Below are positions 1 to 10,059 of a DNA stretch of 64,000 bases, one piece after another. Position 1 is the first letter of the stretch. The number at the start of each line of letters is the position of its first letter. A program made the position numbers and the translations under genes. The stretch is taken from positions 281,698 to 345,697 of the forward strand of contig MNCI01036132.1 of the NCBI GenBank assembly GCA_015680685.1. The letters are read 5' to 3'. The DNA is from Gnetum montanum (Eukaryota; Streptophyta; Gnetopsida; Gnetales; Gnetaceae). The notes below the pieces were generated by a model. The model searched no databases. It was not told the DNA's origin and worked only from the letters and a program-made list of their open reading frames with translations.

Positions 1-2791
1 TCCATGACTACCGTGGCACTATCCATGGGAACGCCAAAAAGATTACAAATAAACTCACTGGTTAGATGGAGCGATACCTTCACTCCCTAAACCCATGTGG
101 TAAAACGGGAAGCATCATCACTAAAGGAGTCAAAAATCGTAACCATCTCAGCAGTCGGAACACTAGGAGTCAAGGCTATAAACAGGTCTATCAAACCAGC
201 CCGGGTGAGGTGACTGATAATCAAATTAGAAGCTCGCTTCTGCAACCACTTTTGTGATTACTCTACCTCCTCATACTTTGTAAAAAGCATAGCATCAGTA
301 CGCCCTGTAGTAATAGTAACTTCTTCAAGGGGAATAATTGCCATAAAAGACAAACACAGAGCGAAAAAGTCAAAAAATGGATGTGACATGCAATGATGCA
401 ACAAAAAAGAAAAATGGAGTCTAAGATGTGGTCACTTACCATCTGTGGCTAGCGAAGGTGAGGTGCGTACAGGATCAATCCTTTGAGGAAGAATTGGCCC
501 ATTAGGAGACCAATCCCTATGTAACCAATTGCAAGCCTGGCAATGCTCAAAGGCTCTTAAAAATTGCTTGTGGGAGTCAACAAGAGTCATCTTGATCTGG
601 TCTAACACTGCGGCACGAAGAATGGGGTCCACCATAAAAGTCTCTAGTGCTGTGTGCACTAAAGTAAGCCCATCATCATCATCATGCATCCCATGTTCAT
701 CAAAATGGGGCCTACGTAGGGAAACAACATGCACATTTAGATGATGACATAAATTTAAAAAGAAATCACAAGTTAAAGTAAGATAAAAAAGAGCATACAT
801 GTCCACTTTGTATACCGTCCCAGGTGGGTTCTGAAATAAGGTATGCACACGAAGAGCTAGGAAAAGTGTGTTGCTGCTATTGTAATGACTACAGGTAGGT
901 AGCTCCCACACACGAGTTAAAGGATGAGTGGATCTAGGACCCTCAGCAAGGCCTCCCTCCACTCCAAAGAGTCCCTCATCGATATCAATGATGAAGGCTA
1001 GCACATCTTGTGTAGCCTCGGGTAAAACGGTCTCAATAATATCACGAGCCATCTGTTCACTTATATGAGACCATATGACAACACTGAAATTTTGCAATAT
1101 AAATGACAAGAACGAACTAGCACCGAGACAGAACCATATTGCATGGGGCCCAATGCGCATATCATAGGGAGGTGTGTCTAGCCCAAGGAGACCAAACCAA
1201 ACAAGTACCCCAACAAGCTCAATAACAAGGAAAGAAGATTTAGATCCCCTGTACATAACCGAAACATTAGGTAAGTAAAAATCCAAGAAATAAAACAAAT
1301 CAACATCACACAAAACCAAAAAAAATCACATAAACAAATATACCACCCCATGAGACAAAGACACTAACATCTATTTAGTGTAATCTTATGCTTACTAGGG
1401 TACATTGAAATTGGTTTCAGGGAAAATCCATGTTTAAAATCTTAGAAAAATAATAAACAATCAAAACAATGTGAAATCTAGAAATCATTGAACATCCTCT
1501 CAAAGGAAACTCCCTCAACACTCATGCTAGGTGCACCAAGTCAAGCTAGCCTGTAACCAAGTCATGTTGGGCTTTCCCACATTTTAACTCACGCTAAGAG
1601 GTGCTACTTGTTCTAAAACCATTCTCCTTGAAAAACCCAAGACTGAAAATCCAAAATCCAAGGTCACGCTTCCTTAGGCAAAATTTCAGAAATCATGGTC
1701 CCGCTGCCCCAGGGGCCAAAACTGATTTTCATAGTCACGCTATCCCAGGGCAAGAGACTCAAAATTCATGGTCACACTGCCTAGGGTGAAAACAAAAGAA
1801 TTAAAATCACGCTACCTTGGGAAAAAATCCAAAACCCATGGTCACGCTGCTCCTTAGAAAAAAGAAAAAATCAAAAATTTAGGTCACGCTGCCCCAGGGG
1901 CCAAAATTCAAAATTCATAGTCACATTGCCCTGGCAATCGAAAAATGCAGGGATTCACGCTGCCCCAAAGCCAACATTCCATAACCCACTTTGCTCTTTA
2001 GAAATTAAAAAACCCTACCCAAGAATTATAGGTCACGTAGTCCCAAAAACTAAAAATTCAAAGATCTTGCTGCCCCAGGACTAAATCCAAAAACCCCATG
2101 AAAAATTCAAAATGTCAATCACGCTGGGTCACGATGAGATTCAAAAGCTAAAACAGTCACGCGAAGTTCTTCAAGAACTCAAATTTTTGTAGTCACAATG
2201 CCCTCTAAAACTGAAAAATTTTGCCCCAAAAATTCAAACTCACTCAGTCGATTCCCTGCCCAAAAAAGATTCAAAAATTTCGCAAGTAACACTGAATGTT
2301 GTAGTCACGCTGCCAAAGAGGGCAAGATGCTCACAATGCCAAGAAAGTAGGCAGAAAAATTCCAAGCTCACGTTAATCTCCCACAGTAATCATGCTATAA
2401 GAGGCCCTAAAATCAAAGAAACAAAAAGAGCAGAACTAAAACCCTGCATCCATGCTGCTTCCAAGAAGGATGAAAACATTGTGGCCTAATCTGAAAATAG
2501 AAAGAAAAAACTTGCAGTTCACGCTGCATGAGGCCAAGCCCAAAAGAAAACAAAAAATTCATAGTGCCCTACCTCCCTGGCCAAAAACCAAAATTTCACA
2601 GCTCATGATGTTCATGCCGTAAAAACCAAAAATCTCAGAAACTCCAAAATCACAGCCATAAAACCTTACCCTAGGTAACTTTACTTTACCAGAGAAAATT
2701 GGGGGTAAAGAATTTACCTGTGCAAAGCCTTCTTCCATGTCGAAATCCTGACTTGGGGAAGACGTTGGAGGAGCTCTTCACTCTCCTCCAT
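1..2791 (-). pseudogene. Decayed four-exon gene model, unknown protein
   Basis: A spliced minus-strand model. Exon 1 is 2,791-2,718 (ATG at 2,791, donor CAG/GTAAAT). Exon 2 is 1,248-799 (acceptor TACAG/GGG, donor AT/GTATGC). Exon 3 is 711-440 (acceptor GTAG/G, donor ATG/GTAAGT). Exon 4 starts at 304 (acceptor TACAG/GG). Lengths 74, 450 and 272 nt keep one reading frame through all three junctions, and intron 2 is a normal 87 nt with a T-rich 3' side. The exon 2-3 product is about 240 aa with hydrophobic stretches and an Asp run (HDDDDG); I do not recognise it. Exon 4 reads GRTDAMLFTKYEEVE, then a TAA at 260-258 and a TAG at 89-87. The part beyond the stops (VKVSLHLTSEFICNLFGVP) resembles the plant 'putative transposon protein' domain common in retroelement ORFs. 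The model is my inference; the coding fragment may be element-derived rather than host. Confidence 0.35.
1560..2350. repeat. Degenerate GTCACGCTGCC minisatellite
   Basis: About 15-20 imperfect copies of a motif close to GGTCACGCTGCCCCAGG, spaced roughly 35-60 bp and separated by A-rich filler (CAAAATTCAAAATTCAT-like). Clear copies lie near 1,660, 1,697, 1,731, 1,769, 1,841, 1,883, 1,919, 1,954, 2,032 and 2,312. The array sits inside intron 1 of the gene model above. Similar words recur in the E1 LTR at 8,845-9,125. Confidence 0.7.
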
Positions 2792-3502
2792 GAATGCCAA
2801 GGTTGGCTGCTTCCTTCCCTTCCCCCCAGTTACCTTCCCCTTGCCCTTGCCTTCCATGGTCACACTGATGCTAAAGCCTTGGCTCACGTTGTTCTTCCAA
2901 TTGCCAGCAATTCACACTAACAAAAATGAGGGTTTCTTTTTCAAAATTCCCTTTTCTATCCCCCCTTGGCAATTTTATTTTTATTTTATTTTATTTTATT
3001 TTATTTTATTTTTGGGATTTTTATTTTAAGTTCCTCTTCTTATTTTAATTACGCATGTTCTTCAAACCATCTTTGCCTTATGCTTGCCCAAATTTCCTTC
3101 TAATCCCCCCAAATTGGGCCCAAAATTTCTTATGAACAAAGGAGAAAAGTGCAGAAAATCAACAAAAATAAATAAACATATATAAACACTTGAAAATTTC
3201 ATAAAATTTCATAAAACTTTAAAACCCCCACAACCTTATTGTCCACCTGAAAATTTAAAATTTAAATATATGGTTTAAAATTTTAAAAATTTTAAAATAG
3301 TGCATACACTCAGCTCAAATGGAAAATCAACATATGGCTCGATATGGCCTTAAACTGCCATATGGCCCGGTATGGCCTTGAACTGCCATGACTTCCACCA
3401 CGTCTCCTAATTTTGTTAGTACACCGTTTAATTATCCTATGTTCGTTTACACTTTGTAACTCTCCTACCAAGGGAATGTCTCTTACTTCGCTCCCATTTT
3501 AA
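2351..3502. other. Noncoding stretch with (ATTTT)n and a short repeat
   Basis: No gene is visible apart from exon 1 of the minus-strand model at 2,791-2,718. An (ATTTT)n microsatellite runs about 2,972-3,011. Near 3,330-3,390 a roughly 28-bp unit containing TATGGCCTTAAACTGCCA occurs twice. The A+T-rich remainder leads into the truncated Tat element. Confidence 0.6.
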
Positions 3503-4705
3503 TTGGTAGGAGTAAGCACCATGGCCACCAACAACATCCTCTCAACATTGTTGCTCAGTGGACCATACAGAGATGTAGAAAGAGCGATCAAACCAAAATC
3601 CTTGCATCTAAATCCAGCCACCTATACCGATTTGATAGCCTCCACTCAAGAAATGTTAGACTGGCCTAAAAACATGGCTAAAACTCTAAATCTAGAAGCT
3701 AACAATATCATTGAAGACCCTCTAGTTGAAATCCCCATTACCATAGTCAATGACGAAGCCAAAACCTTGAAATTAAGTGCCCTACTAGACCCACAACTCG
3801 TAGGTGACATCACTCAGGTGTTAAAAGACAACATAAAAATGTTCGCATGGTCATATACAAACATGCTAGGACTAGACCCTCGGATCATCCAACACAACAT
3901 TATTCTTGATGAAAAAATTAAACCAGTAAACCAAAAAGCATGAAAGGTTAGACCCGAAGTGGCATTAGCAGTCTACATTGAAATCACAAAGCTATACCAA
4001 GCCAGTTTTATTCGAGCCATCGATTATTCCGATTGGGTGTCAAACATTGTTGTAGTTCCTAAGAAGAATGGTATTATATGCATATGCATCAACTTTCGCG
4101 ATCTCAATATAGCCACTATAAAGGAAGATTTCTCGTTACCTAGTATTGATCAACTTATTGACACAACTGCTGGGCCTGCGCTATTGTCCTTCATGGACGG
4201 ATTTTCGGGCTACAATCAAATAAGAATCAATCTAGAACATCAACTTAGGACAACTTTCATGAAACCTTGGGGAACATTCTATTATACAATGATGTCATTC
4301 GGTCTTAAAAATGCAAGTGCCACATATCAGCGAGCAATGACATACATATTTAGTGATTACATGCTCAATTTGCTCAATGATTATGTTGACGATATAGTGG
4401 TCAAATCTAAAACAACTGAACAACATGCAAAAGATCTAGACTTAGTGCTTAAACGGTGCCTCAAATATGACCTTAGGCTTAACCCAAAGAAGTGTGTCTT
4501 CAGTGTTAAAACAGGAAAAATGCTTGGTTTCCTAGTCTCCAAAATAGGGATACAGGTAGACCCCAATAAGGTCAAAGCAATAACCAATATGCAACCACCA
4601 AGAAACCTCACCGAACTACGTGGCCTCCAAGGTAGACTTCAATTTATCAGATGCTTTATCGAAAGGCTGACGGATAAGTTGAGTCCCATGCAACATCTAT
4701 TATGA
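3503..4705 (+). pseudogene. E1 reverse transcriptase
   Basis: RNA-dependent DNA polymerase domain of the element's polyprotein. The first 146 codons are the pre-RT linker (FAWSYTNMLGLDP, a usual Ty3/gypsy lead-in). A TGA at 3,941-3,943 interrupts the frame, which continues as KVRPEV. The palm motifs are VVPKKNG, FMDGFSGYNQI (near 4,190) and the catalytic YVDD at 4,382-4,393, so the active-site aspartates survive. RT closes with LRGLQGRLQFIRCFI, and the frame stops at TGA 4,703-4,705. The reading frame is otherwise unbroken for 400 codons, so decay is moderate here. Identification as Ty3/gypsy RT is firm; the polyprotein as it stands cannot be made. Confidence 0.9.
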
Positions 4706-5800
4706 AAGAATGTACATTTCCAATGGACTCAACAATGCCAAGAAGCGTTCGAGAATATAAAATAAGAGTTGGCTCAACTACCAACTGTTTATCCTCCACA
4801 AAGTAAAAAACCTTTCTACATCTACCTTGGAACTTCTGATTCCTCCATTGCATCCATGTTTTATCAAAAACTTCAATATGGAGCCAAAATCCCTATATAT
4901 TACGTGAGCCATGCATTAATCACCTATTAACAATGATACAACAATGTAGAAAAATCATGCCTCACCCTCGTTTTCTCCTTGAAGAAATGGTGGCACTATC
5001 TCTTCCATAATCAAGTTTACATCATTTGCAAGGATAATGTCCTCTGTGCCATCACTAATAACATCTATGAGTCAAGTAGGTTAGCTAGATGGAAAGCGAT
5101 CATCGTAGAATTTGACTTACACTATGTCACTCAATCTTCCACAAAAGGTCAAGCAATAGTCATGCAACTAACCGTCTCGTCAACACACAATCAAATGACA
5201 ATAAACCTCAAATTCCTAGATGAAAATGTTAATAATGTAGACACTATGCCCGATAACTATGAGGCAATCCTCTACTTCGATGGAGCCTTAACCTCCCAAG
5301 GAGGAAGTGTTGCGGCCATTTTAACATACCCCTCTGGAGAAATCCAACCCTTCGCCTACCGCTTAACCTTTCCTTGCACCAATAACGTGGAAAAATTTGA
5401 AGGTCTTCTTAGAGGCATCCAAGCAGTGCTAACTTCAGGAATCTCACACCTTGTAGTTTGAGGGGATTCGCAAGTAGTCATTAATCAGGTCACTGAGGTT
5501 TACTCATGCAAGGATCTCCATTTACAACCATATTGTGATTTGACCAAACATTTGGTAAGGCAACTGGTAGAAGTGGATATACAGCACATCCCTAGAAGCG
5601 AAAACACCGTTGCTTATGCACTTGCTACACTAGCCTTAAACATAACACCCAAAATGTTCCATGTGTTGCCAAGCTCTATAACAAGTTGCGTTGAACCTAT
5701 AATTAACACTCTAGATGAAATGCCTATAGCATCCATTAGTACAACACATTCAATAGAATGGTATGATGACATAAAAGAGTACCTTCTAAGAGGCTAACCT
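4706..5800 (+). pseudogene. E1 dual RNase H
   Basis: Two RNase H domains follow RT. The first (about 4,706-5,160) is the usual Ty3/gypsy RNase H: it reads QWTQQCQEAFENIK, then FYIYLGTSDSSIASMFYQ and KIPIYYVSHALIT, with nonsense codons at 4,763-4,765, 4,928-4,930 and 4,934-4,936. The second (about 5,255-5,640) starts with the YFDGA box at 5,273-5,287 and continues through NNVEKFEGLLRGIQAVL to GDSQVVINQV, typical of the cellular-type RNase H acquired by Tat elements. A TGA at 5,459-5,461 breaks it just before the GDS motif. RNase H removes the RNA strand during cDNA synthesis; the second copy's role in Tat elements is not settled. Confidence 0.85.
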
Positions 5801-6977
5801 CTACAATATTTGACAAATGCTTAAAAAGACGCCGTACGGAAATGTTTCCGCCAATACACATTAATAGGAGATACCTTGTGTCGTAAATCATATGAAGGAA
5901 TTCTGCTAATATGCGTTAGTAGCATTGATGGTCAAACAATCATAGAACAAATCCATGAAGGACTTTGTGGAGGATACATAGCACCTAAATCAATGGCAAC
6001 AAAGATTAGGTGCTTAGGTTACTACTGGCCACACATGGAGTATGATTGCATCTCCAAGGTAAGAACGTGTGACATTTTTGAAAAGCATGGTAATCTAATA
6101 CATGTGCCACCTAGCGAACTGCATACAGCACAAATCACATGGCCATTCCAAAAATGGGGTTTAGACTTAATTGGACCAATAATGCCATCATCTTCAGTAG
6201 GACATAGCTTTATTATCAAAGTGGGTAGAAGCTATTCCCCTTAGGAAGACTACCTCAAAACACATTTGCACTTTCATAATAGAAAATATCGTGACCCATT
6301 TTGGTATTCCAATGACCATCGTTATCGACAATGGGCCATAGTTCAGCAGTGTAGATACTAAAATCTTCTATGAAAGTCTGGGTATTAAACATGCATTTTC
6401 ATCATCTTACTACCCACAGAGCAATGGTCAAGCGAAGGCTACAAACAAAATTGTCATCATGGTGCTCAAAAAAATGCTAAATCAGAGCAAGAAATGATGG
6501 CATGAACAATTGGTCTATGCATTGTGGGCATATCAAAAAACACATCAAACACCCACAGGTAAAACTCCATATAGTCTTGTATACAGATCTGAAGCCGTTT
6601 TACCTTTAGAATTGCAAGTTCCCTCATTGTAGATCGATCTCTCTAGCCTCCTCGATGAACATCAAAACAATGAATTGCGCATTGCTGACCTTGATTCGGT
6701 AGAAGAGGAATGTGTACGAACACTTGATCAAATTGAATGGTACCAAAAATAGCAGAGGCAAAGGCACAAACACAATCTCCATAAACGCATGATCAAATAA
6801 GGAGATCTAGTCCTTAAAGCCACCCGTGAACATCCAGATAAATTTTTAGCCAATTGGGAAGGGCCTTACTTAGTCACCAAGGAATACAACAATGGAGCAT
6901 TCAAACTTGTTGACATGGACGGAAACGAGTTCACCAATCCTACAAACCACTTGGACTTGAAAAGATACTATGTCTGA
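5801..6977 (+). pseudogene. E1 integrase
   Basis: Integrase would join the cDNA to chromosomal DNA. The N-terminal zinc finger is damaged: IHEGLCGG keeps the first His, but the second His and one Cys of the CxxC are lost (TCDIFEKHG). The core keeps its first Asp (WGLDLIGP, near 6,160) and its second (VIDNGP, near 6,330), while the usual Glu before TN is Lys (SNGQAKATN). The C-terminal part (FLANWEGPYLVTKEY, NHLDLKRYYV) is well preserved and ends at TGA 6,975-6,977. Several internal stops occur. This is a dead gene from a clear family. Confidence 0.85.
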
Positions 6978-6995
6978 CAAACTTGAGGTACGTCA

Positions 6996-7223
6996 TAGTC
7001 CTGGGATCATAACTTAAAACTGATACCATAGAGTAGTCCTGGTATCATGACTTAAAACTGATACCACAGAGTAGTCTTGGCATCATGACTTAAAACTAAT
7101 ACCACAGAGTAGTCTTGGTATCATGACTTAAAACTAATACCACAGAGTAGTCCTTGCATCATGACTTAAAACTGATACCACAGACTAGTCCTGGCATCAT
7201 GACAATAAATTGACACCACAAAG
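6996..7223 (+). repeat. Six-copy 38-bp tandem repeat in E1 3' UTR
   Basis: Copies begin at 6,996, 7,034, 7,072, 7,110, 7,148 and 7,186, an exact 38-bp period. The unit starts TAGTCCTGGTATCATGACTT and continues with AAAACTGATACCACAGAG. It begins 19 bp after the pol stop. Tandem repeats in this position are known from Tat elements and can seed satellite DNA. Confidence 0.9.
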
Positions 7224-7445
7224 CTACGTCCGGTATGACACTAAACTACCACATCTATCCACCATGACATAAAACTAGCACCTAGAGTCCACTAAGACTA
7301 TAAACTAGTTTTCCTCTTTATAATCTGCTACGACTATAAACTAGCAATGCATCTTTAGCTATGACGCTAAACTGGCATCGTCCAAGGGGTTATGACGTGA
7401 AACTAACCTGCAACAGTCTGCTAAGACTATAAACTGGTGACATCA
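7224..7445 (+). repeat. Diverged continuation of the tandem array
   Basis: Weaker 35-45 bp units built on 'ATGACxxxAAACTxxCA' and 'CTAAGACTATAAACTAG' carry the array on to about 7,445. They read as older relatives of the 38-bp unit. Confidence 0.6.
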
Positions 7446-8616
7446 TCGACGATCAGGCAAAAAATTGAAAAGATGTTTTGCTACAATTGGTTGTTCATGT
7501 TCCACAAAGACTTGATGCATAATTTGTCTCATGGGCCTTAATGAAGTTGATGCTGTTCATGATTCTATCTGCTTTGAAAATTGCATGCGGTGGCTCCATC
7601 TTCTTATTTAAAGTGCTTAGTTAACCGATTCATTTGTGTTTTTCTTGTCTTCTTGGAGTTGTGTTTGCAGGATGACACTCCTGAGGCATTCGTACATACA
7701 TGCGCTTCATCATGACGACAAGGTATCATATTCTTCTTGATGCACGTAACTGGGTTAATCAATCCATTCATAAGTACATTCCAGACTCCTGATGCATTCC
7801 CTTTTTTCCCATCATGCTCCCTTATCCTATCCAATTACACCTCCTTGATACATTCCACTCAGCTCAAAACCCTTGATACACTGTTGCACACTGTGACCCT
7901 CTAAGTAGTTGCAACGCAAGACACAATGTATGATGCATGATGCAAAAATGCAAACGCTCAAACACAAGGACGGCACAAAAAAGTAAGCTCTTTCAAAAAG
8001 ACCCAAAAGAAGAAACAGAAAAACAAAAATAAAGCAAAAAAAACAACAAAAGAAAAGAAGAAACAAACAAGAAAACAAGAAAAGAAAAAGAGAACAAAAG
8101 GGTCAAAGAGCAAAATGCACTAAAAAGGTCTTCATGATCCCGTTGACATCATAAACAAAATACTATTGGTTATTCTCATACAAGCTCCATGTGAAAAGGA
8201 AATTATCTTGAAAAATAGTTACACTTGCATCTCAAAGAGACCATGATTGCACAGCATTGCGTGGCTTTGGTTGTTTACAACGGGCCCCGTAAACACTCTA
8301 TAAGAGTCTTGTTTCTCCAAAGAACGCACCTCCTAAGTCTTGGTTCCAAGTCTGCTGAAAACCTGGATGTTGACAAGGACTAATGACATAACTTGTTCAC
8401 ATGAGAGCATCCCTCTCCCACAATCCCGACAGCAATTATCACCCCTGACCAGTTCACCCCCTCACCTCAAACTACATTTCCCCAATCCTATGTACTCTTG
8501 GACATGGTGCGATGACATCCAGCCAAAGGTTGATGGTTCATGTTTGGTACTTGGTTGTTCATGGTGTTTTGCACTTCCTTCTCGACATCTCTCGGGTGAA
8601 TTCCTCTAGACATCAA
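7446..8616 (+). other. E1 3' UTR, noncoding
   Basis: About 1.2 kb between the tandem repeats and the polypurine tract. It contains an A-rich run near 8,000-8,100. No credible reading frame is visible, and the small open frames have no recognisable protein content. Confidence 0.6.
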
Positions 8617-8630
8617 CAAAGAGGGGCCAA
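8617..8630 (+). promoter_or_regulatory. E1 polypurine tract
   Basis: CAAAGAGGGGCCAA lies directly before a TG that would start the 3' LTR. Its position and purine content fit the plus-strand primer. Confidence 0.6.
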
Positions 8631-10020
8631 TGAAACACTATTAATTTTGGCTTAGCACTTTGAAATGGAAACAAATCAAGCCCTTTCGAAGGATCGGAGG
8701 AAATATTTGACTAAGGTAGTTTGCTCACCCTCAACATGAACAACTCCAAACAGCATCAAAATCAAGTCAAAGGTGGAGGTCAATTGCTCAAAATTCAAAA
8801 TTCTAGTGTTCAAAGTCCAGCGTCAAAAATTGCAAGTTTTTTGGTCACACTGCAGGTAACGCTGAGCATGACCACAACGTGACCTATCCAAAAAACCTAG
8901 CGTGACCTACCCAAAATGGCTCCAAATCAGACACATTCAAAATCAAATTTCTAGATCCAGATCACACATGGGCAAGCAGTAGTTGTAGGTTTCAGAAACC
9001 AAGATTTAATGACAAAAGGTCAAGTTCTTTTCACTCATGCTAGAGGTCATGCTGGACATGAGCGCAGCATCCACACGCTGGGCATGCTGCACGCTAGACG
9101 CTGGAGGTCATGCCAGGCGTGAGTGTAGTGTGACTACACATTAACTTACACCGAAGCACAAATCAACTCGACTCTAAAGGAACATCAATTCATGTTGGAA
9201 ACCCTGGGCAAACAGAGATGCCTCGAACAGCCTCAAATCGACATCTCGACACCCTGTAGCACTCAATCCATGATCAAGCGAGCTGGGTTAAATTTCTCTT
9301 GTTGTACATTTCATTGTAAATCCCCATTTGTGGGCATGTTAGGCCCTCATGGTCTAAATTAAATGTACTTTCATGGGCTTGAGTAACCCATGAGTTGTAA
9401 AATACAATGTATCTGGTCAAGAACGTAGCTTGCCGACACACATCTAACTCTTCCCAACATACATCCAACTCGTGCAAAACTATCCATTGGACACATGTCG
9501 TTGGATCTGCTTTCCTCTCATCTCCCAACTGTTGATTACATTCCTGAAATCCACACCTAAGCCTGGCCCAACCCTATAAATACCCTGTCAATTCACATGA
9601 ACAAAGAGGTTGGCAATTGGAGACATTGGTAATTCTGAGAATAATCCTCGGGTGCTTGGCACACTTGACTCCTGACATCTAAGCACTTCTCACATCATGT
9701 CACATCATCACATCACATCATCCCCCAGGGCTAGGCATTTGACCTGCCACCCACACGTGCAGCTACGCTTTGACCAATGCATACCTTTTTTTTATTAAGT
9801 AATACAATTTCAGTTTGTTTTGTTAACCAATCATTATTTCCGTTTACTCTGCTTTATATTTAGTTTACGTTCTATTTACATTCTGCTTACTACTTTCAGT
9901 TTATGTTCTATTTACTTTCTGCTTTGCTTGTATTTTGTTTGTGATCCTGTTTACATTTTACATGTACTATTCACATTTTAAGACACTGTTTACGATAACC
10001 CCAGTGCTAGTCGTAGCTTA
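8631..10020 (+). repeat. E1 3' LTR
   Basis: Starts TGAAACAC after the polypurine tract. The U3 part contains GTCACACTGC/ACGCTG words (8,845-9,125) like those of the 1.6-2.3 kb minisatellite. The TATA box is at 9,574-9,583. A T-rich stretch with repeated TTTAC(A/T) words (9,780-9,990) looks like U5. The 3' end is only approximate because no second LTR is present for comparison. Confidence 0.55.
9574..9583 (+). promoter_or_regulatory. TATA box of E1 LTR
   Basis: CTATAAATAC in a C-rich context, about 940 bp into the LTR; transcription would be expected to start about 30 bp downstream. Confidence 0.6.
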
Positions 10021-10059
10021 TGCTCGGGGAAGTCCTTGGTTGATTTGCGTGTAAACCAT

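Larger units (their letters stand above)
3503..10020 (+). mobile_element. E1: 5'-truncated Ty3/gypsy element, Tat type
   Basis: Order is RT, RNase H, a second RNase H with a YFDGA box, integrase, tandem-repeat 3' UTR, polypurine tract, LTR. The extra plant-type RNase H is the hallmark of the Tat/Ogre/Retand lineage, and tandem repeats in the 3' UTR are also known there. Gag, protease and the 5' LTR are absent; homology begins in the linker just before RT. No 5' target duplication can be checked. The 3' LTR runs into ORF3 of minus-strand E2, so E1 probably inserted there. The right end, near 10,020, is approximate. Confidence 0.8.

Noticed and set aside
432-1319. Single 295-aa ORF as an intact gene
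   Set aside because: Good splice sites lie inside it (799/711) and at its edges (1,248 and 440), with matching phases; the first codons and the middle read as intron. I report it as part of a spliced model instead.
2972-3011. Poly-A-like LINE tail
   Set aside because: A simple ATTTT microsatellite with no LINE coding region or target duplication nearby.
6996-7223. CRISPR array
   Set aside because: Repeats are contiguous with no unique spacers, and the context is a plant retrotransposon.
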